Positions 1 through 8,299 of a stretch of DNA of 54,195 nucleotides are shown here, in pieces (position 1 is the first letter of the stretch; each line of letters opens with the position of its first letter). Under the pieces are notes generated by a model, which made no database searches, had not been told where the DNA came from, and saw only the letters and a program-made list of their open reading frames with translations. The position numbers and the translations under genes are program-made. Source of the stretch: Magnetococcales bacterium HCHbin5 (GTDB taxonomy: Bacteria; Pseudomonadota; Magnetococcia; Magnetococcales; Magnetaquicoccaceae); contig PEAG01000015.1 of NCBI GenBank assembly GCA_002753505.1, positions 1 to 54,195 on the forward strand. The letters are read 5' to 3'.

Positions 1-110
1 TTGTAGTCAGGTCGCCCTTCAACAAGGGGATCAGGCTACCGGGCGAACGGACAATTCCCCGGATTGACACTTCTCGGTCAATATGGATGCAAAAACATCT
101 CGGACACACC

Positions 111-425
111 CCCTGCACCCCACTGGGGACCGTGACGGTCCCCAGACCCCTGCAATCGTTTAAAGGAAGACCGCAACCCTGTGAGCGCATATGGGGCTTA
201 AGCCCCTGCACCCCACTGGGGACCGTGACGGTCCCCAGACCCCTGCAATCGTTTAAAGGAAGACCGAAACCCTGTGAGCGCATATGGGGCTTAAGCCCCT
301 GCACCCCACTGGGGACCGTGACGGTCCCCAGACCCCTGCAATCGTTTAAAGGAAGACCGAAACCCTGTGAGCGCATATGGGGCTTAAGCCCCTGCACCCC
401 ACTGGGGAGCGTGACGCCCACCAAA
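111..425. repeat. Tandem array of 93-bp hairpin repeat units (copy A)
   Basis: Three near-identical 93-bp units begin at 111, 204 and 297, and a fourth partial unit begins at 390. Each unit has a 23-base hairpin of the form CTGGGGACCGT-G-ACGGTCCCCAG, then ACCCCTGCAATCGTTT, then a linker ending GCGCATATGGGGCTT. The fourth unit is degenerate (GGGGAGCGTGACGCCC). Units abut without spacers. The hairpin and its flank recur more than twenty times in the window. Because 93 is divisible by three, the array reads as an in-frame 31-residue repeat, which I regard as accidental. It lies just past the terminator of the nuo operon. Confidence 0.9.
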
Positions 426-440
426 CCTCTGTCTGTAACT

Positions 441-476
441 AAAAAAAAAGGGCTGGAAGCACCACGCCTCCAACCC
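441..476 (-). terminator. Intrinsic terminator of the nuo operon
   Basis: Read on the minus strand, an 11-bp stem (GGGTTGGAGGC / GCTTCCAGCCC, bases 476-466 and 460-450) closes a 5-base loop and is followed at once by nine T (449-441). Two pairs are G-T wobbles that pair only in minus-strand RNA, so the terminator is directional and fits the end of the nuo transcript, 65 bp after the nuoN stop. Confidence 0.8.
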
Positions 477-541
477 CCCATTCTATCGGGGTATGGGGAT
501 GGAAACCACCCCCAACACCCCATAGGAACACGAGCCAACCG

Positions 542-1990
542 TCATGGAAATGACTGCATAGTAGCTTGTGTCCAGGCCAAGAGACGACTCGGGAAAAGCC
601 CACCGACCAATACCACAAAGGCACTGACCGCCAATACAACACGATGCGACAACCCAACCTCCATCGCAAACGGCTCCTCCGATTGGTCAAAATAGATAAT
701 CTTGACAATCCGCAGATAGTAAAACGCACCCACTGCCGAAAACAACACACTGATCACCGCCAAACCGATCATCCCCGCATGGACCGCCGCCATCAAGACA
801 TACAGCTTGGCAATAAAACCGGCCAACGGCGGAATCCCCGCCATGGAAAACATGAACATGGACATCAGAAAAGCCAACAGAGGCCGCTTTTTGGCCAAAC
901 CGGCATAATCCTGGATCTCATCCCCGATCCCACCCTTGTTGAGCACCAACAACAGGCAGAACGCCCCCACCGACATAAAAATATAGATGGTCAAATAGAT
1001 CAACACACTCTGATGACCCAACAGATTCCCGGTGGTCAAACCGATCAACAAAAACCCCACATGACCGATGGAAGAGTAGGCCAACAACCGCTTGATGTTG
1101 CTCTGCGCAATGGCACCAAACGCACCCGCCGCCAACGAAGCCACCGCCAGCAACTGCAACATGGGCCCCCAATGCGCATGCAAAAGCGCAAACGCCTCCA
1201 ACAGGATTCGGAAAAAGGCAGCAAACGCCGCCACCTTGGGCATGATCGCAATGAAAGCCGTAACCGACGTGGGAGCCCCCTCATACACATCCGGTGCCCA
1301 CATGTGAAAAGGAGCCGCCGCCACCTTGAAACAGATCCCAATCACAACCAACGCCGCCCCCAACAAAAGCACCGGACTGATATGGGTGGCAGCCTTCAGG
1401 AAATCCCCCACCCCCGCAATCATGACCGTCCCCGTCGCCCCGTAAATCAAACTGATACCATATAACAAAATACCAGAGGCCAACGAACCCAGAATAAAAT
1501 ATTTCAGCCCCGCCTCCGAGGAGCGCAACTGATCACGCTGATAGGCCGCCAACACATAAATGGAGAGCGACATCAACTCCAAACCCAGATAAAGCACCAG
1601 AAAACTGCCCGCCGAGACCATGGTCATGGCCCCAACCAGGGAGAAGAGCGACAACACAAAATATTCGCCACTGTCCAGATCATGCTGCGTCAAATAGTCC
1701 CGCGACATCAACAACGGCAAACCCGTGGCCACCAGCAACAACATCTTCATGAAGCGCGCCATGCTGTCGTCTATGAATCCACCCCCCAGGGTGGTGGCCG
1801 GCGCAGAACCGGAGTGCCCCGCCAGCAACAGGCCCGCCAACAAGAGACCACCAATCGCCAACGTACCCATCAGACCACGAGACTCTTTACCGCGCCACGC
1901 ACTCATCAACAGCAGCACCATGGCCAGCAGCGCAATAAAAATCTCTGGCGACAGTAAGACCAAGTTCATATCCGGTAGTTGGACAGCCAT
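542..1990 (-). CDS. nuoN: NADH-quinone oxidoreductase subunit N
   Basis: Antiporter-like membrane subunit of complex I, in the proton-pumping arm of the inner-membrane enzyme. The 482-residue protein is almost wholly hydrophobic and should form about 14 helices. Family marks include FKVAAAPFHMWAPDVYEGAP near residue 220 with the lysine of the discontinuous helix, PKVAAFAAFFR, AYSSIGHVGFLLIG and AGIPPLAGFIAK. Length matches NuoN. The start is an ATG preceded by TTAAGGAA; Met8 is an alternative. It is the last gene of the 14-gene operon, with a terminator shortly after. A 171-bp gap separates it from nuoM, the largest inside the operon. Confidence 0.95.
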   Translation of the reverse strand: MAVQLPDMNLVLLSPEIFIALLAMVLLLMSAWRGKESRGLMGTLAIGGLLLAGLLLAGHSGSAPATTLGGGFIDDSMARFMKMLLLVATGLPLLMSRDYLTQHDLDSGEYFVLSLFSLVGAMTMVSAGSFLVLYLGLELMSLSIYVLAAYQRDQLRSSEAGLKYFILGSLASGILLYGISLIYGATGTVMIAGVGDFLKAATHISPVLLLGAALVVIGICFKVAAAPFHMWAPDVYEGAPTSVTAFIAIMPKVAAFAAFFRILLEAFALLHAHWGPMLQLLAVASLAAGAFGAIAQSNIKRLLAYSSIGHVGFLLIGLTTGNLLGHQSVLIYLTIYIFMSVGAFCLLLVLNKGGIGDEIQDYAGLAKKRPLLAFLMSMFMFSMAGIPPLAGFIAKLYVLMAAVHAGMIGLAVISVLFSAVGAFYYLRIVKIIYFDQSEEPFAMEVGLSHRVVLAVSAFVVLVGGLFPSRLLAWTQATMQSFP

Positions 1991-2161
1991 TTCCTTAAGT
2001 GCTCCACTGCTGTGCTGATTTTGTTCGTAAATATTCCGTAAAATTTCCCGTACGAAACAAGCGGGCTTGATCAGTACGCCTCAATCATCCCATGACGGCC
2101 AACGCACCCCACCCGGAAGCCAATCCCACCACACACAGGAACCCGCTTCCCCTCAACGCCG

Positions 2162-3649
2162 CTAAAACAACGCCGCCGCCGTCGCCGTGCCCACCTTGAT
2201 GGTGTTGGCCTGAATCAACAACTGCTCCACCGATGCATGCATAATATTCAGAAAGGGTGCCGGATAAAAGCCGATCCAGAAAACCAACACCAGCAGGGGA
2301 ACGAACAACACAACCTCCCGCAGCGTCACATCCTGCAAAGCCGCCACCTCATCACTACGCACCACCCCAAACAACACCTTCTTGAACATCCACAACATAT
2401 AGGCCGCACCCAACACCAGCCCGGTCGCCGCCGCAACCGCAACCCCCTTGCTGGCCAGGAAGGCCCCCATCAGGATCAAAAATTCACCGATAAAGGAGTT
2501 GGTGCCCGGCAAACCCACCGAAGACATGGTGAAAATCATGAAAATGACCGCATAAACAGGCATCCGATGGGCCAAACCACCAAAGCGGGCAATCTCACGG
2601 GTATGCATCCGGTCATACACCACCCCCACCAACAGGAACAATCCACCCGCCACCACTCCATGGTTGACCATCTGCAGAATGCCGCCCTCCAACCCCTGCT
2701 GATTGAAGGCAAACAGACCGATGGTGACAAACCCCATATGGGAAACCGACGAGTAGGCGATCAGCTTTTTCAAATCCTTCTGCATCAACGCCACCAGAGC
2801 GGTGTAAATGATGGCCACCAACGACAGGGCAAAGATGAAAGGAACAAAAAAACGCGACGCATCCGGCAAAATGGGCAACGAAAAACGCAAAAAGCCATAC
2901 GCACCCATCTTCAGCAGAATGCCGGCCAGAATGACAGAACCCGCCGTCGGGGCCTCCACATGGGCATCCGGCAACCAGGTATGCACCGGCCACATCGGCA
3001 CCTTGACCGCAAACGAAGCAAACAACCCCAAAAACAGCCAGACCTGCATATCAAACGCAAACGGAATCCCCATCAACGCCGGGATGGAAAAGGTGCCACC
3101 CTTGAAGCCCATGACCAGAATGGCGATCAGCATCAACACCGAACCGGCCAGGGTATACAGAAAAAACTTGAAGGCCGCATAAACCCGGTTTTTGCCACCC
3201 CAGATACCGATCAACAAAAACATCGGGATCAGCATGGCCTCCCACAAAATGTAGAACAGGATAAAATCCAGCGCGCAAAAGACACCAATGACAAAACTCT
3301 CCAGGGCCAGAAAGGCCACCATGTAACCCTTGACCTGCTTCTGAATGCTCTGCCAGGAGGCCAGAATACAGATGGGCATCAGCAGGGCCGTCAACAACAC
3401 AAACGGCAAACTGATACCATCCACCCCCATCCGGTAGGTGATGCCATATGCGGGCAGCCAGGGAACCTCCTCCAGGTATTGAAAAACCGGCGAAGCGGTA
3501 TCAAAGCCACTCAGCAACCGCAGGCTCAGAAAAAAGGTGGCCAGTGTCGTGACCAACGCCACATACCGGGACACCTGCGGATTGTCCTTGACGCCAAAGA
3601 ACAAAACCAGCGCACCGATCAGTGGAAGAAATGTTACCAAGCTCAGCAT
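2162..3649 (-). CDS. nuoM: NADH-quinone oxidoreductase subunit M
   Basis: Second antiporter-like subunit of complex I, carrying one proton channel. The chosen start, MLSLVTFLPLIGALV, gives 495 residues, the usual NuoM length; the frame stays open upstream but that extension is Cys/Arg/Pro-rich and unlike the family. Visible marks are ILWEAMLIPMFLLIGIWGG (conserved membrane glutamate), HTWLPDAHVEAPTAGSVILA, a following LLKMGAYG lysine helix, AYSSVSHMGFVTIG and GLPGTNSFIGEFLIL. It lies 94 bp downstream of nuoL on the same strand. Confidence 0.95.
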   Translation of the reverse strand: MLSLVTFLPLIGALVLFFGVKDNPQVSRYVALVTTLATFFLSLRLLSGFDTASPVFQYLEEVPWLPAYGITYRMGVDGISLPFVLLTALLMPICILASWQSIQKQVKGYMVAFLALESFVIGVFCALDFILFYILWEAMLIPMFLLIGIWGGKNRVYAAFKFFLYTLAGSVLMLIAILVMGFKGGTFSIPALMGIPFAFDMQVWLFLGLFASFAVKVPMWPVHTWLPDAHVEAPTAGSVILAGILLKMGAYGFLRFSLPILPDASRFFVPFIFALSLVAIIYTALVALMQKDLKKLIAYSSVSHMGFVTIGLFAFNQQGLEGGILQMVNHGVVAGGLFLLVGVVYDRMHTREIARFGGLAHRMPVYAVIFMIFTMSSVGLPGTNSFIGEFLILMGAFLASKGVAVAAATGLVLGAAYMLWMFKKVLFGVVRSDEVAALQDVTLREVVLFVPLLVLVFWIGFYPAPFLNIMHASVEQLLIQANTIKVGTATAAALF

Positions 3650-3743
3650 TGCCAAATCGTCCCGCCCGTTATGATTAAATTGACGACCCCATACCCTGCC
3701 CGGACAACCCGATCCCTGGGGCGGCCTCGAACAGCGTTCAAGA

Positions 3744-5657
3744 TCAGGTGTACAGCGACACCAGCACCAATACACCAATCAGCATTGCAAACGCATAATG
3801 ATAGACATAACCCGTCTGTAACTGCCGTACCTGCTGCGCCAACCGGTTGCATACCGACGCCACGCCATTGACGAAGCCATCGACAATCCCCTCATCCCCC
3901 GCATGCCACAGCCCCTCCCCTATCCGCCTGGCCATCTGCACAAACAGCCGATCATACAAGCGATCGAAATACCAGGCGTTCAGCAAAAAGCGATAGGTGC
4001 CACGATAATGCTCCGCAATGATGCGAGGCAAGCCCGGCATCTTGATATACAGCAGGTAGGCCAACCCCAAACCAATCAGGAACATGGCAAACGGCGACCA
4101 CTTCACCCAGCCGCTGACATGGTGGGCATGCTCCATCGCATCATGCCCCGGAGCCAGAAAGATGGCCGACTTGAACCAACCCAGGTGGGTCATGGGGGCA
4201 CCCAACATGCCCGCAAACACCGCACCCAACGCCAACAGCAGCAACGGCACCAACATCACCCAGGGCGACTCCTTGGCATGATCATAGCTGTGATGATCCG
4301 CCGGTTCGCCATGGAAGGTCATAAAAATCAACCGGAACGAATAAAAGGTGGTCAAAATCGCCGCCAGCATCCCCAACACCCAGGCAAAGGTGCCAACCGG
4401 CGTATGGGCCGCATAGGCCGCCTCCAGAATGGCATCCTTGGAGTAGAAACCCGCCAGGAACGGAAAACCGGTCAACGCCAATGTGCCCAGCATCATCACG
4501 GTATAGGTGATGGGTATCTTTTTCCGCAACCCACCCATCTTCCGCATATCCTGCTCATGGTGCATGGAGTAGATCACCGCACCCGCACTCAAGAAGAGTA
4601 ACGCCTTGAAAAAGGCATGGGTCATCAGGTGGAAAATGGCCGCCGCATAACCGGAAACACCAGCGGCAAAAAACATATAGCCCAACTGGGAACAGGTGGA
4701 GTAGGCAATCACCCGCTTGATGTCATTCTGCACCAGACCCACGGTCGCCGCAAAAAAGGCCGTCGTCGCCCCCACCAGCGTCACAACCGTCAAGGCGGTC
4801 TGCGACAACTCAAACAGCGGCGAAGCACGGCAAACCATGAACACCCCCGCCGTCACCATGGTCGCCGCATGGATCAATGCCGAAACCGGTGTCGGTCCCT
4901 CCATGGCATCCGGCAACCAGGTGTGCAGGATAAACTGCGCCGACTTGCCCATCGCCCCCACAAACAGCAGCAGGCAGATCAGGGTGATGGTATCCACCGG
5001 ACCCCAGAACAGAAAATCCACCGTCGGCGCAAACTGACCGGTGCCGGCCATGCGAAAAACCGTGGCATAGTCCAGGGTATGAAACACCTGATAGATGGCG
5101 AAAATCCCCAACGCAAAGCCGAAATCCCCCACCCGGTTGACCAAAAAAGCCTTCATGGCGGCGTTGCAGGCCGACTCTTTCTTGAACCAGAAGCCAATCA
5201 GCAGATAGGAGGCCAGACCAACCCCCTCCCAGCCAAAGAAAAGCTGCAAAAAGCTGTCACCCGTCACCAGCATCAGCATGGCAAAGGTAAAAAAGGAGAG
5301 ATAGCTGAAAAAGCGCGGCTGGTCAGGATCCTCCGCCATGTAGCCGACCGAGTAGATGTGGATCAGGGTTGAGATACCCGACACCACGATCAACATCACC
5401 GCCGTCAGACGATCGATCAACAGGCCGAAGGAGACATGAAACTCACCGGAGACAATCCAGGACCAGATCTCCTGCCGAACAGGCTCCCCATTGCCCACCG
5501 CGATCTCAAAAAAGGTCTGAATGGCCAACAGGGCAGAGACCGACATGCCCGCAATCGTCACCAGGCGGGCCAGGGTGTTACCCAGAAAGCGACCAAACAA
5601 TCCGGCAATCAGCGAGCCGAAAAGCGGTGCCAGGACAATTAAAAGATGTTTGCTCAT
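3744..5657 (-). CDS. nuoL: NADH-quinone oxidoreductase subunit L
   Basis: Largest antiporter-like subunit, at the distal end of the membrane arm. 637 residues. The antiporter core shows GWEGVGLASYLLIGFW, HTWLPDAMEGPTPVSALIHA with the lysine/histidine-bearing helices, and AYSTCSQLGYMFFA. The C-terminal part (after about residue 480) has the extra helices and long lateral segment expected of NuoL. The ATG start at 5657 lies 26 bp after the nuoK stop. Confidence 0.95.
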   Translation of the reverse strand: MSKHLLIVLAPLFGSLIAGLFGRFLGNTLARLVTIAGMSVSALLAIQTFFEIAVGNGEPVRQEIWSWIVSGEFHVSFGLLIDRLTAVMLIVVSGISTLIHIYSVGYMAEDPDQPRFFSYLSFFTFAMLMLVTGDSFLQLFFGWEGVGLASYLLIGFWFKKESACNAAMKAFLVNRVGDFGFALGIFAIYQVFHTLDYATVFRMAGTGQFAPTVDFLFWGPVDTITLICLLLFVGAMGKSAQFILHTWLPDAMEGPTPVSALIHAATMVTAGVFMVCRASPLFELSQTALTVVTLVGATTAFFAATVGLVQNDIKRVIAYSTCSQLGYMFFAAGVSGYAAAIFHLMTHAFFKALLFLSAGAVIYSMHHEQDMRKMGGLRKKIPITYTVMMLGTLALTGFPFLAGFYSKDAILEAAYAAHTPVGTFAWVLGMLAAILTTFYSFRLIFMTFHGEPADHHSYDHAKESPWVMLVPLLLLALGAVFAGMLGAPMTHLGWFKSAIFLAPGHDAMEHAHHVSGWVKWSPFAMFLIGLGLAYLLYIKMPGLPRIIAEHYRGTYRFLLNAWYFDRLYDRLFVQMARRIGEGLWHAGDEGIVDGFVNGVASVCNRLAQQVRQLQTGYVYHYAFAMLIGVLVLVSLYT

Positions 5658-5683
5658 AGTGTCAAATCCATGGCCTCACCGGC

Positions 5684-5986
5684 TCAACCTTTTAAGGAAT
5701 CAATCTGTTCCACATCAATCGTGGCCCGGTTACGGAAAAAGGCGACCAGAATCGCCAACCCAATCGCCGCTTCAGCCGCCGCCACCGCCAGCACAAAAAA
5801 GGTAAAAATCTGCCCGTTAATGTCATTATTATAGTGGGAAAAGGCCACAAAATTAATGTTCACCGACAGCAGAATCAACTCAATGCTCATCAGGATGATG
5901 ATGACATTGCGCCGGTTTAAAAAAATGCCAAAGACACCCGTCGTGAACAATATGGCACTGAGAATCAGATAATGATGCAGCGTCAT
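5684..5986 (-). CDS. nuoK: NADH-quinone oxidoreductase subunit K
   Basis: Small three-helix membrane subunit of complex I linking the proton channels. The start [11 protein letters not shown] gives 100 residues, exactly the family size; an upstream in-frame extension lacks family character. The conserved membrane glutamates are visible in [17 protein letters not shown] and in [15 protein letters not shown]. The start codon lies 7 bp after the nuoJ stop, consistent with tight coupling. Confidence 0.95.
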   Translation of the reverse strand: MTLHHYLILSAILFTTGVFGIFLNRRNVIIILMSIELILLSVNINFVAFSHYNNDINGQIFTFFVLAVAAAEAAIGLAILVAFFRNRATIDVEQIDSLKG

Positions 5987-5993
5987 GGTCTTG

Positions 5994-6587
5994 TTACGCC
6001 CCTTCGCCTGATTTCCGTTGAACAAGTTGCACCGTTTCCGCCGAGACACGGGCCACCTGCTGACCAATGTTCTGCCGCTTCGCCCCCTTGCTGCGACTCC
6101 GCAAGGTCAGCACCACCGCGCCAACCAAGGCCACCAGCAACACCAGAGAGGCCAGCTCAAACGGATAAAGATACTGGGTGTAGAGGGTCTGGCCGATCGC
6201 CCGGGTGTTGCTCACCGTCGCCACCGCACCATGCTCGCCATGGGAATGGGCATGGGACAACACCACCACCAACTCCACCAATATCACCACCCCCACCAGG
6301 ATACCCGTCGGCAGATGGTTCATCGCCTGCTGCCGCAGATCGGTCGCATCCATGTCCAGCATCATCACCACGAACAGGAACAGCACCGCCACCGCACCCA
6401 TGTAGACCATCACCAGCAGGGCAGCCAAAAACTCCGCCTCCAGCAGCACAAACAGGGCCGCCGTCGAAAAAAAGGTCAAAATCAGAAACAGCACCGAATG
6501 CACTTGGTTGCGACTGCTCACCACCCCCACCGCCGACAGGGCTGTGACCGCCGCAAATGCATAGAATATAATATCTACCACCATCAT
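5994..6587 (-). CDS. nuoJ: NADH-quinone oxidoreductase subunit J
   Basis: Membrane subunit whose third helix region takes part in coupling in complex I. Starting at [11 protein letters not shown] the protein has 197 residues and five hydrophobic segments; [22 protein letters not shown] is the characteristic conserved helix with its glycine. A His-rich loop (HAHSHGEHG) and a basic tail ([19 protein letters not shown]) follow. The frame is open for 25 residues upstream, but the ATG pair at 6587/6584, preceded by TAGGGCG, fits the family start. Confidence 0.93.
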   Translation of the reverse strand: MMVVDIIFYAFAAVTALSAVGVVSSRNQVHSVLFLILTFFSTAALFVLLEAEFLAALLVMVYMGAVAVLFLFVVMMLDMDATDLRQQAMNHLPTGILVGVVILVELVVVLSHAHSHGEHGAVATVSNTRAIGQTLYTQYLYPFELASLVLLVALVGAVVLTLRSRSKGAKRQNIGQQVARVSAETVQLVQRKSGEGA

Positions 6588-6610
6588 CGCCCTATTCACC
6601 CCTAACCCTT

Positions 6611-7105
6611 TTAGCGGTATGGCGCATCCTGTGCCAGGTTGGCGTCGATCTGCACCTTCCACCGATCATAATTGCTAAGCAGCTTCTGCTTGTCGTAGAC
6701 CAACCCATCCCGCGTTTCCGAATAAAACTCAAAATTGGGCCCCAACACGATGGCATCCACCGGACAGGCCTCCTGACAAAAGCCGCAATAGATGCACTTG
6801 GCATTGTCAATATCGTACGCTTTGGTGAGCCTTTTTTCGGCGGTGCTGGCAGGGTCAATCGTGATAAAAATGGCCTGCGCCGGACAAATTGCCTCACACA
6901 ATTTGCACGCAACACAGAGCTCCCTGCCCTGTTCATCCCGCCGCAGGGCATGCTCACCCCGAAAGCGGGGCGACAACGGGGTCCGCTCCTCGGGATACTG
7001 TACCGTAATGTTGGGCTTGAAAAAATATCGCAGCGTGACCGCCATGCCGGCCGCCAACTCCTTCAATGCGAATATGTCCACCCACTCCTTCAACCTGACG
7101 CTCAT
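6611..7105 (-). CDS. nuoI: NADH-quinone oxidoreductase subunit I
   Basis: Ferredoxin-like peripheral-arm subunit carrying clusters N6a and N6b. Two complete 4Fe-4S motifs are visible, [12 protein letters not shown] and [12 protein letters not shown]. The C-terminal part ([21 protein letters not shown]) is typical. I chose the ATG at 7105 (164 residues) because GGGGAAGAG lies just upstream; an in-frame start six codons earlier (7123) is possible. Lies 23 bp before nuoJ. Confidence 0.95.
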   Translation of the reverse strand: MSVRLKEWVDIFALKELAAGMAVTLRYFFKPNITVQYPEERTPLSPRFRGEHALRRDEQGRELCVACKLCEAICPAQAIFITIDPASTAEKRLTKAYDIDNAKCIYCGFCQEACPVDAIVLGPNFEFYSETRDGLVYDKQKLLSNYDRWKVQIDANLAQDAPYR

Positions 7106-7190
7106 CGCTCTTCCCCGCAGCAAACCTGCTCCAGCCCGCTTTTAATCCCCTGTCTCATCTCTCCACCCCCAACACGCCGCTCCATGGGCC

Positions 7191-8234
7191 TCAGACCTTG
7201 CCAAACAGATGCAATCCCAAACCGGTCAAAAATATCCAGCTCAAGGAGATGGGCAAAAAGACCTTCCACCCCAACCGCATGAGTTGATCATAGCGATAGC
7301 GCGGGAAGGTGGCACGGATCCAGAGGAAGACAAACATCAGAAAACCCGCCTTGAGTGAGAGCCAGATGATGCCCGGGATAAACCCGAGGAAACCCAGCGG
7401 CGGCAACCATCCGCCCAGAAACATCAGGCTCCCCAGGAAGCTGACCAGGATCATGTTGGCATATTCACCCAGAAAAAACAGCCCGAAGCTCATGGCCGAG
7501 TAGTCGGTGAAATAACCCGCCACCAACTCCGCCTCCGCCTCCGGCAGGTCAAACGGTGAACGGTTGGTCTCGGCCACCACCGAGATAAAATAGATGACAA
7601 ACATCGGCAGCAGCGGAATCACGTTCCAGACACCCTGCTGCGAGGCCACAATATCCTTCAGGCTCAGGCTGCCACTCAGCATCACCACCGGAATGATGGT
7701 GAAACCCATCGCAACCTCATAGGAGATCATCTGTCCCGCCGACCGCATGGAACCGAGAAAGGCGTAGCGGGAGTTGGAAGACCAGCCCGACATCAACACC
7801 CCATACACCCCCAGCGAGGAGATGGAGAGCACATAGAGGATACCGACGTTGACATCCGCCAGAATCAACTCCGGCGAAAAGGGCACCACCGCCCACATCA
7901 ACAGGGCCGGCACCAGCGTCAGCGAAGGGGCCAGGAAAAAGACCGCCTTCTTGGAACCCTGCGGGATGATGGTCTCTTTGCAAAACAGCTTGATGGCATC
8001 CGCAAAAGGCTGCAATACCCCGAAAAAACCGGCCCGGTTGGGACCGATGCGCACCTGCATGGCCCCGATTATCTTGCGCTCTGCCAAGGTGTAATAGCTG
8101 ACGCAAATCATCACCGGGGTGATCAACAGGATAATCTTGATCAACGTCCACAGCAGCGTCCAGGCCATGGGCCACCATTGAGGGCCCAGCAAGGCCAAGC
8201 CATGACTTTGTATGAATTGATGGAGTTCATTCAT
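7191..8234 (-). CDS. nuoH: NADH-quinone oxidoreductase subunit H
   Basis: Membrane subunit that anchors the peripheral arm and forms part of the quinone chamber. 347 residues, eight or more hydrophobic helices. Diagnostic stretches are [31 protein letters not shown] and the acidic quinone-site loop [20 protein letters not shown]. Ends with a long hydrophobic helix. Preceded by nuoG at a 65-bp gap. Confidence 0.96.
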   Translation of the reverse strand: MNELHQFIQSHGLALLGPQWWPMAWTLLWTLIKIILLITPVMICVSYYTLAERKIIGAMQVRIGPNRAGFFGVLQPFADAIKLFCKETIIPQGSKKAVFFLAPSLTLVPALLMWAVVPFSPELILADVNVGILYVLSISSLGVYGVLMSGWSSNSRYAFLGSMRSAGQMISYEVAMGFTIIPVVMLSGSLSLKDIVASQQGVWNVIPLLPMFVIYFISVVAETNRSPFDLPEAEAELVAGYFTDYSAMSFGLFFLGEYANMILVSFLGSLMFLGGWLPPLGFLGFIPGIIWLSLKAGFLMFVFLWIRATFPRYRYDQLMRLGWKVFLPISLSWIFLTGLGLHLFGKV

Positions 8235-8299
8235 CTGTTGCCCGGTCCCACACCATCCGAAAAATTATCAGGAAAACTCCTGTCCACCCCCTGTAACCA

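Noticed and set aside
111-425. Possible CRISPR array
   Set aside because: The units are 93 bp, contiguous and without unique spacers, and no cas genes are present.
87-695. 202-codon frame with a 31-residue internal repeat
   Set aside because: The repeat is the 93-bp hairpin unit read in frame; the second half is antisense to nuoN and runs through the nuo terminator. No ribosome-binding site or protein character.
2237-3871. Long plus-strand open frames antisense to nuo genes (also 566-1465, 8450-10867 and 12613-14463)
   Set aside because: His/Gln/Arg-rich shadow translations of clear nuo genes; the minus-strand proteins match complex I subunits throughout.
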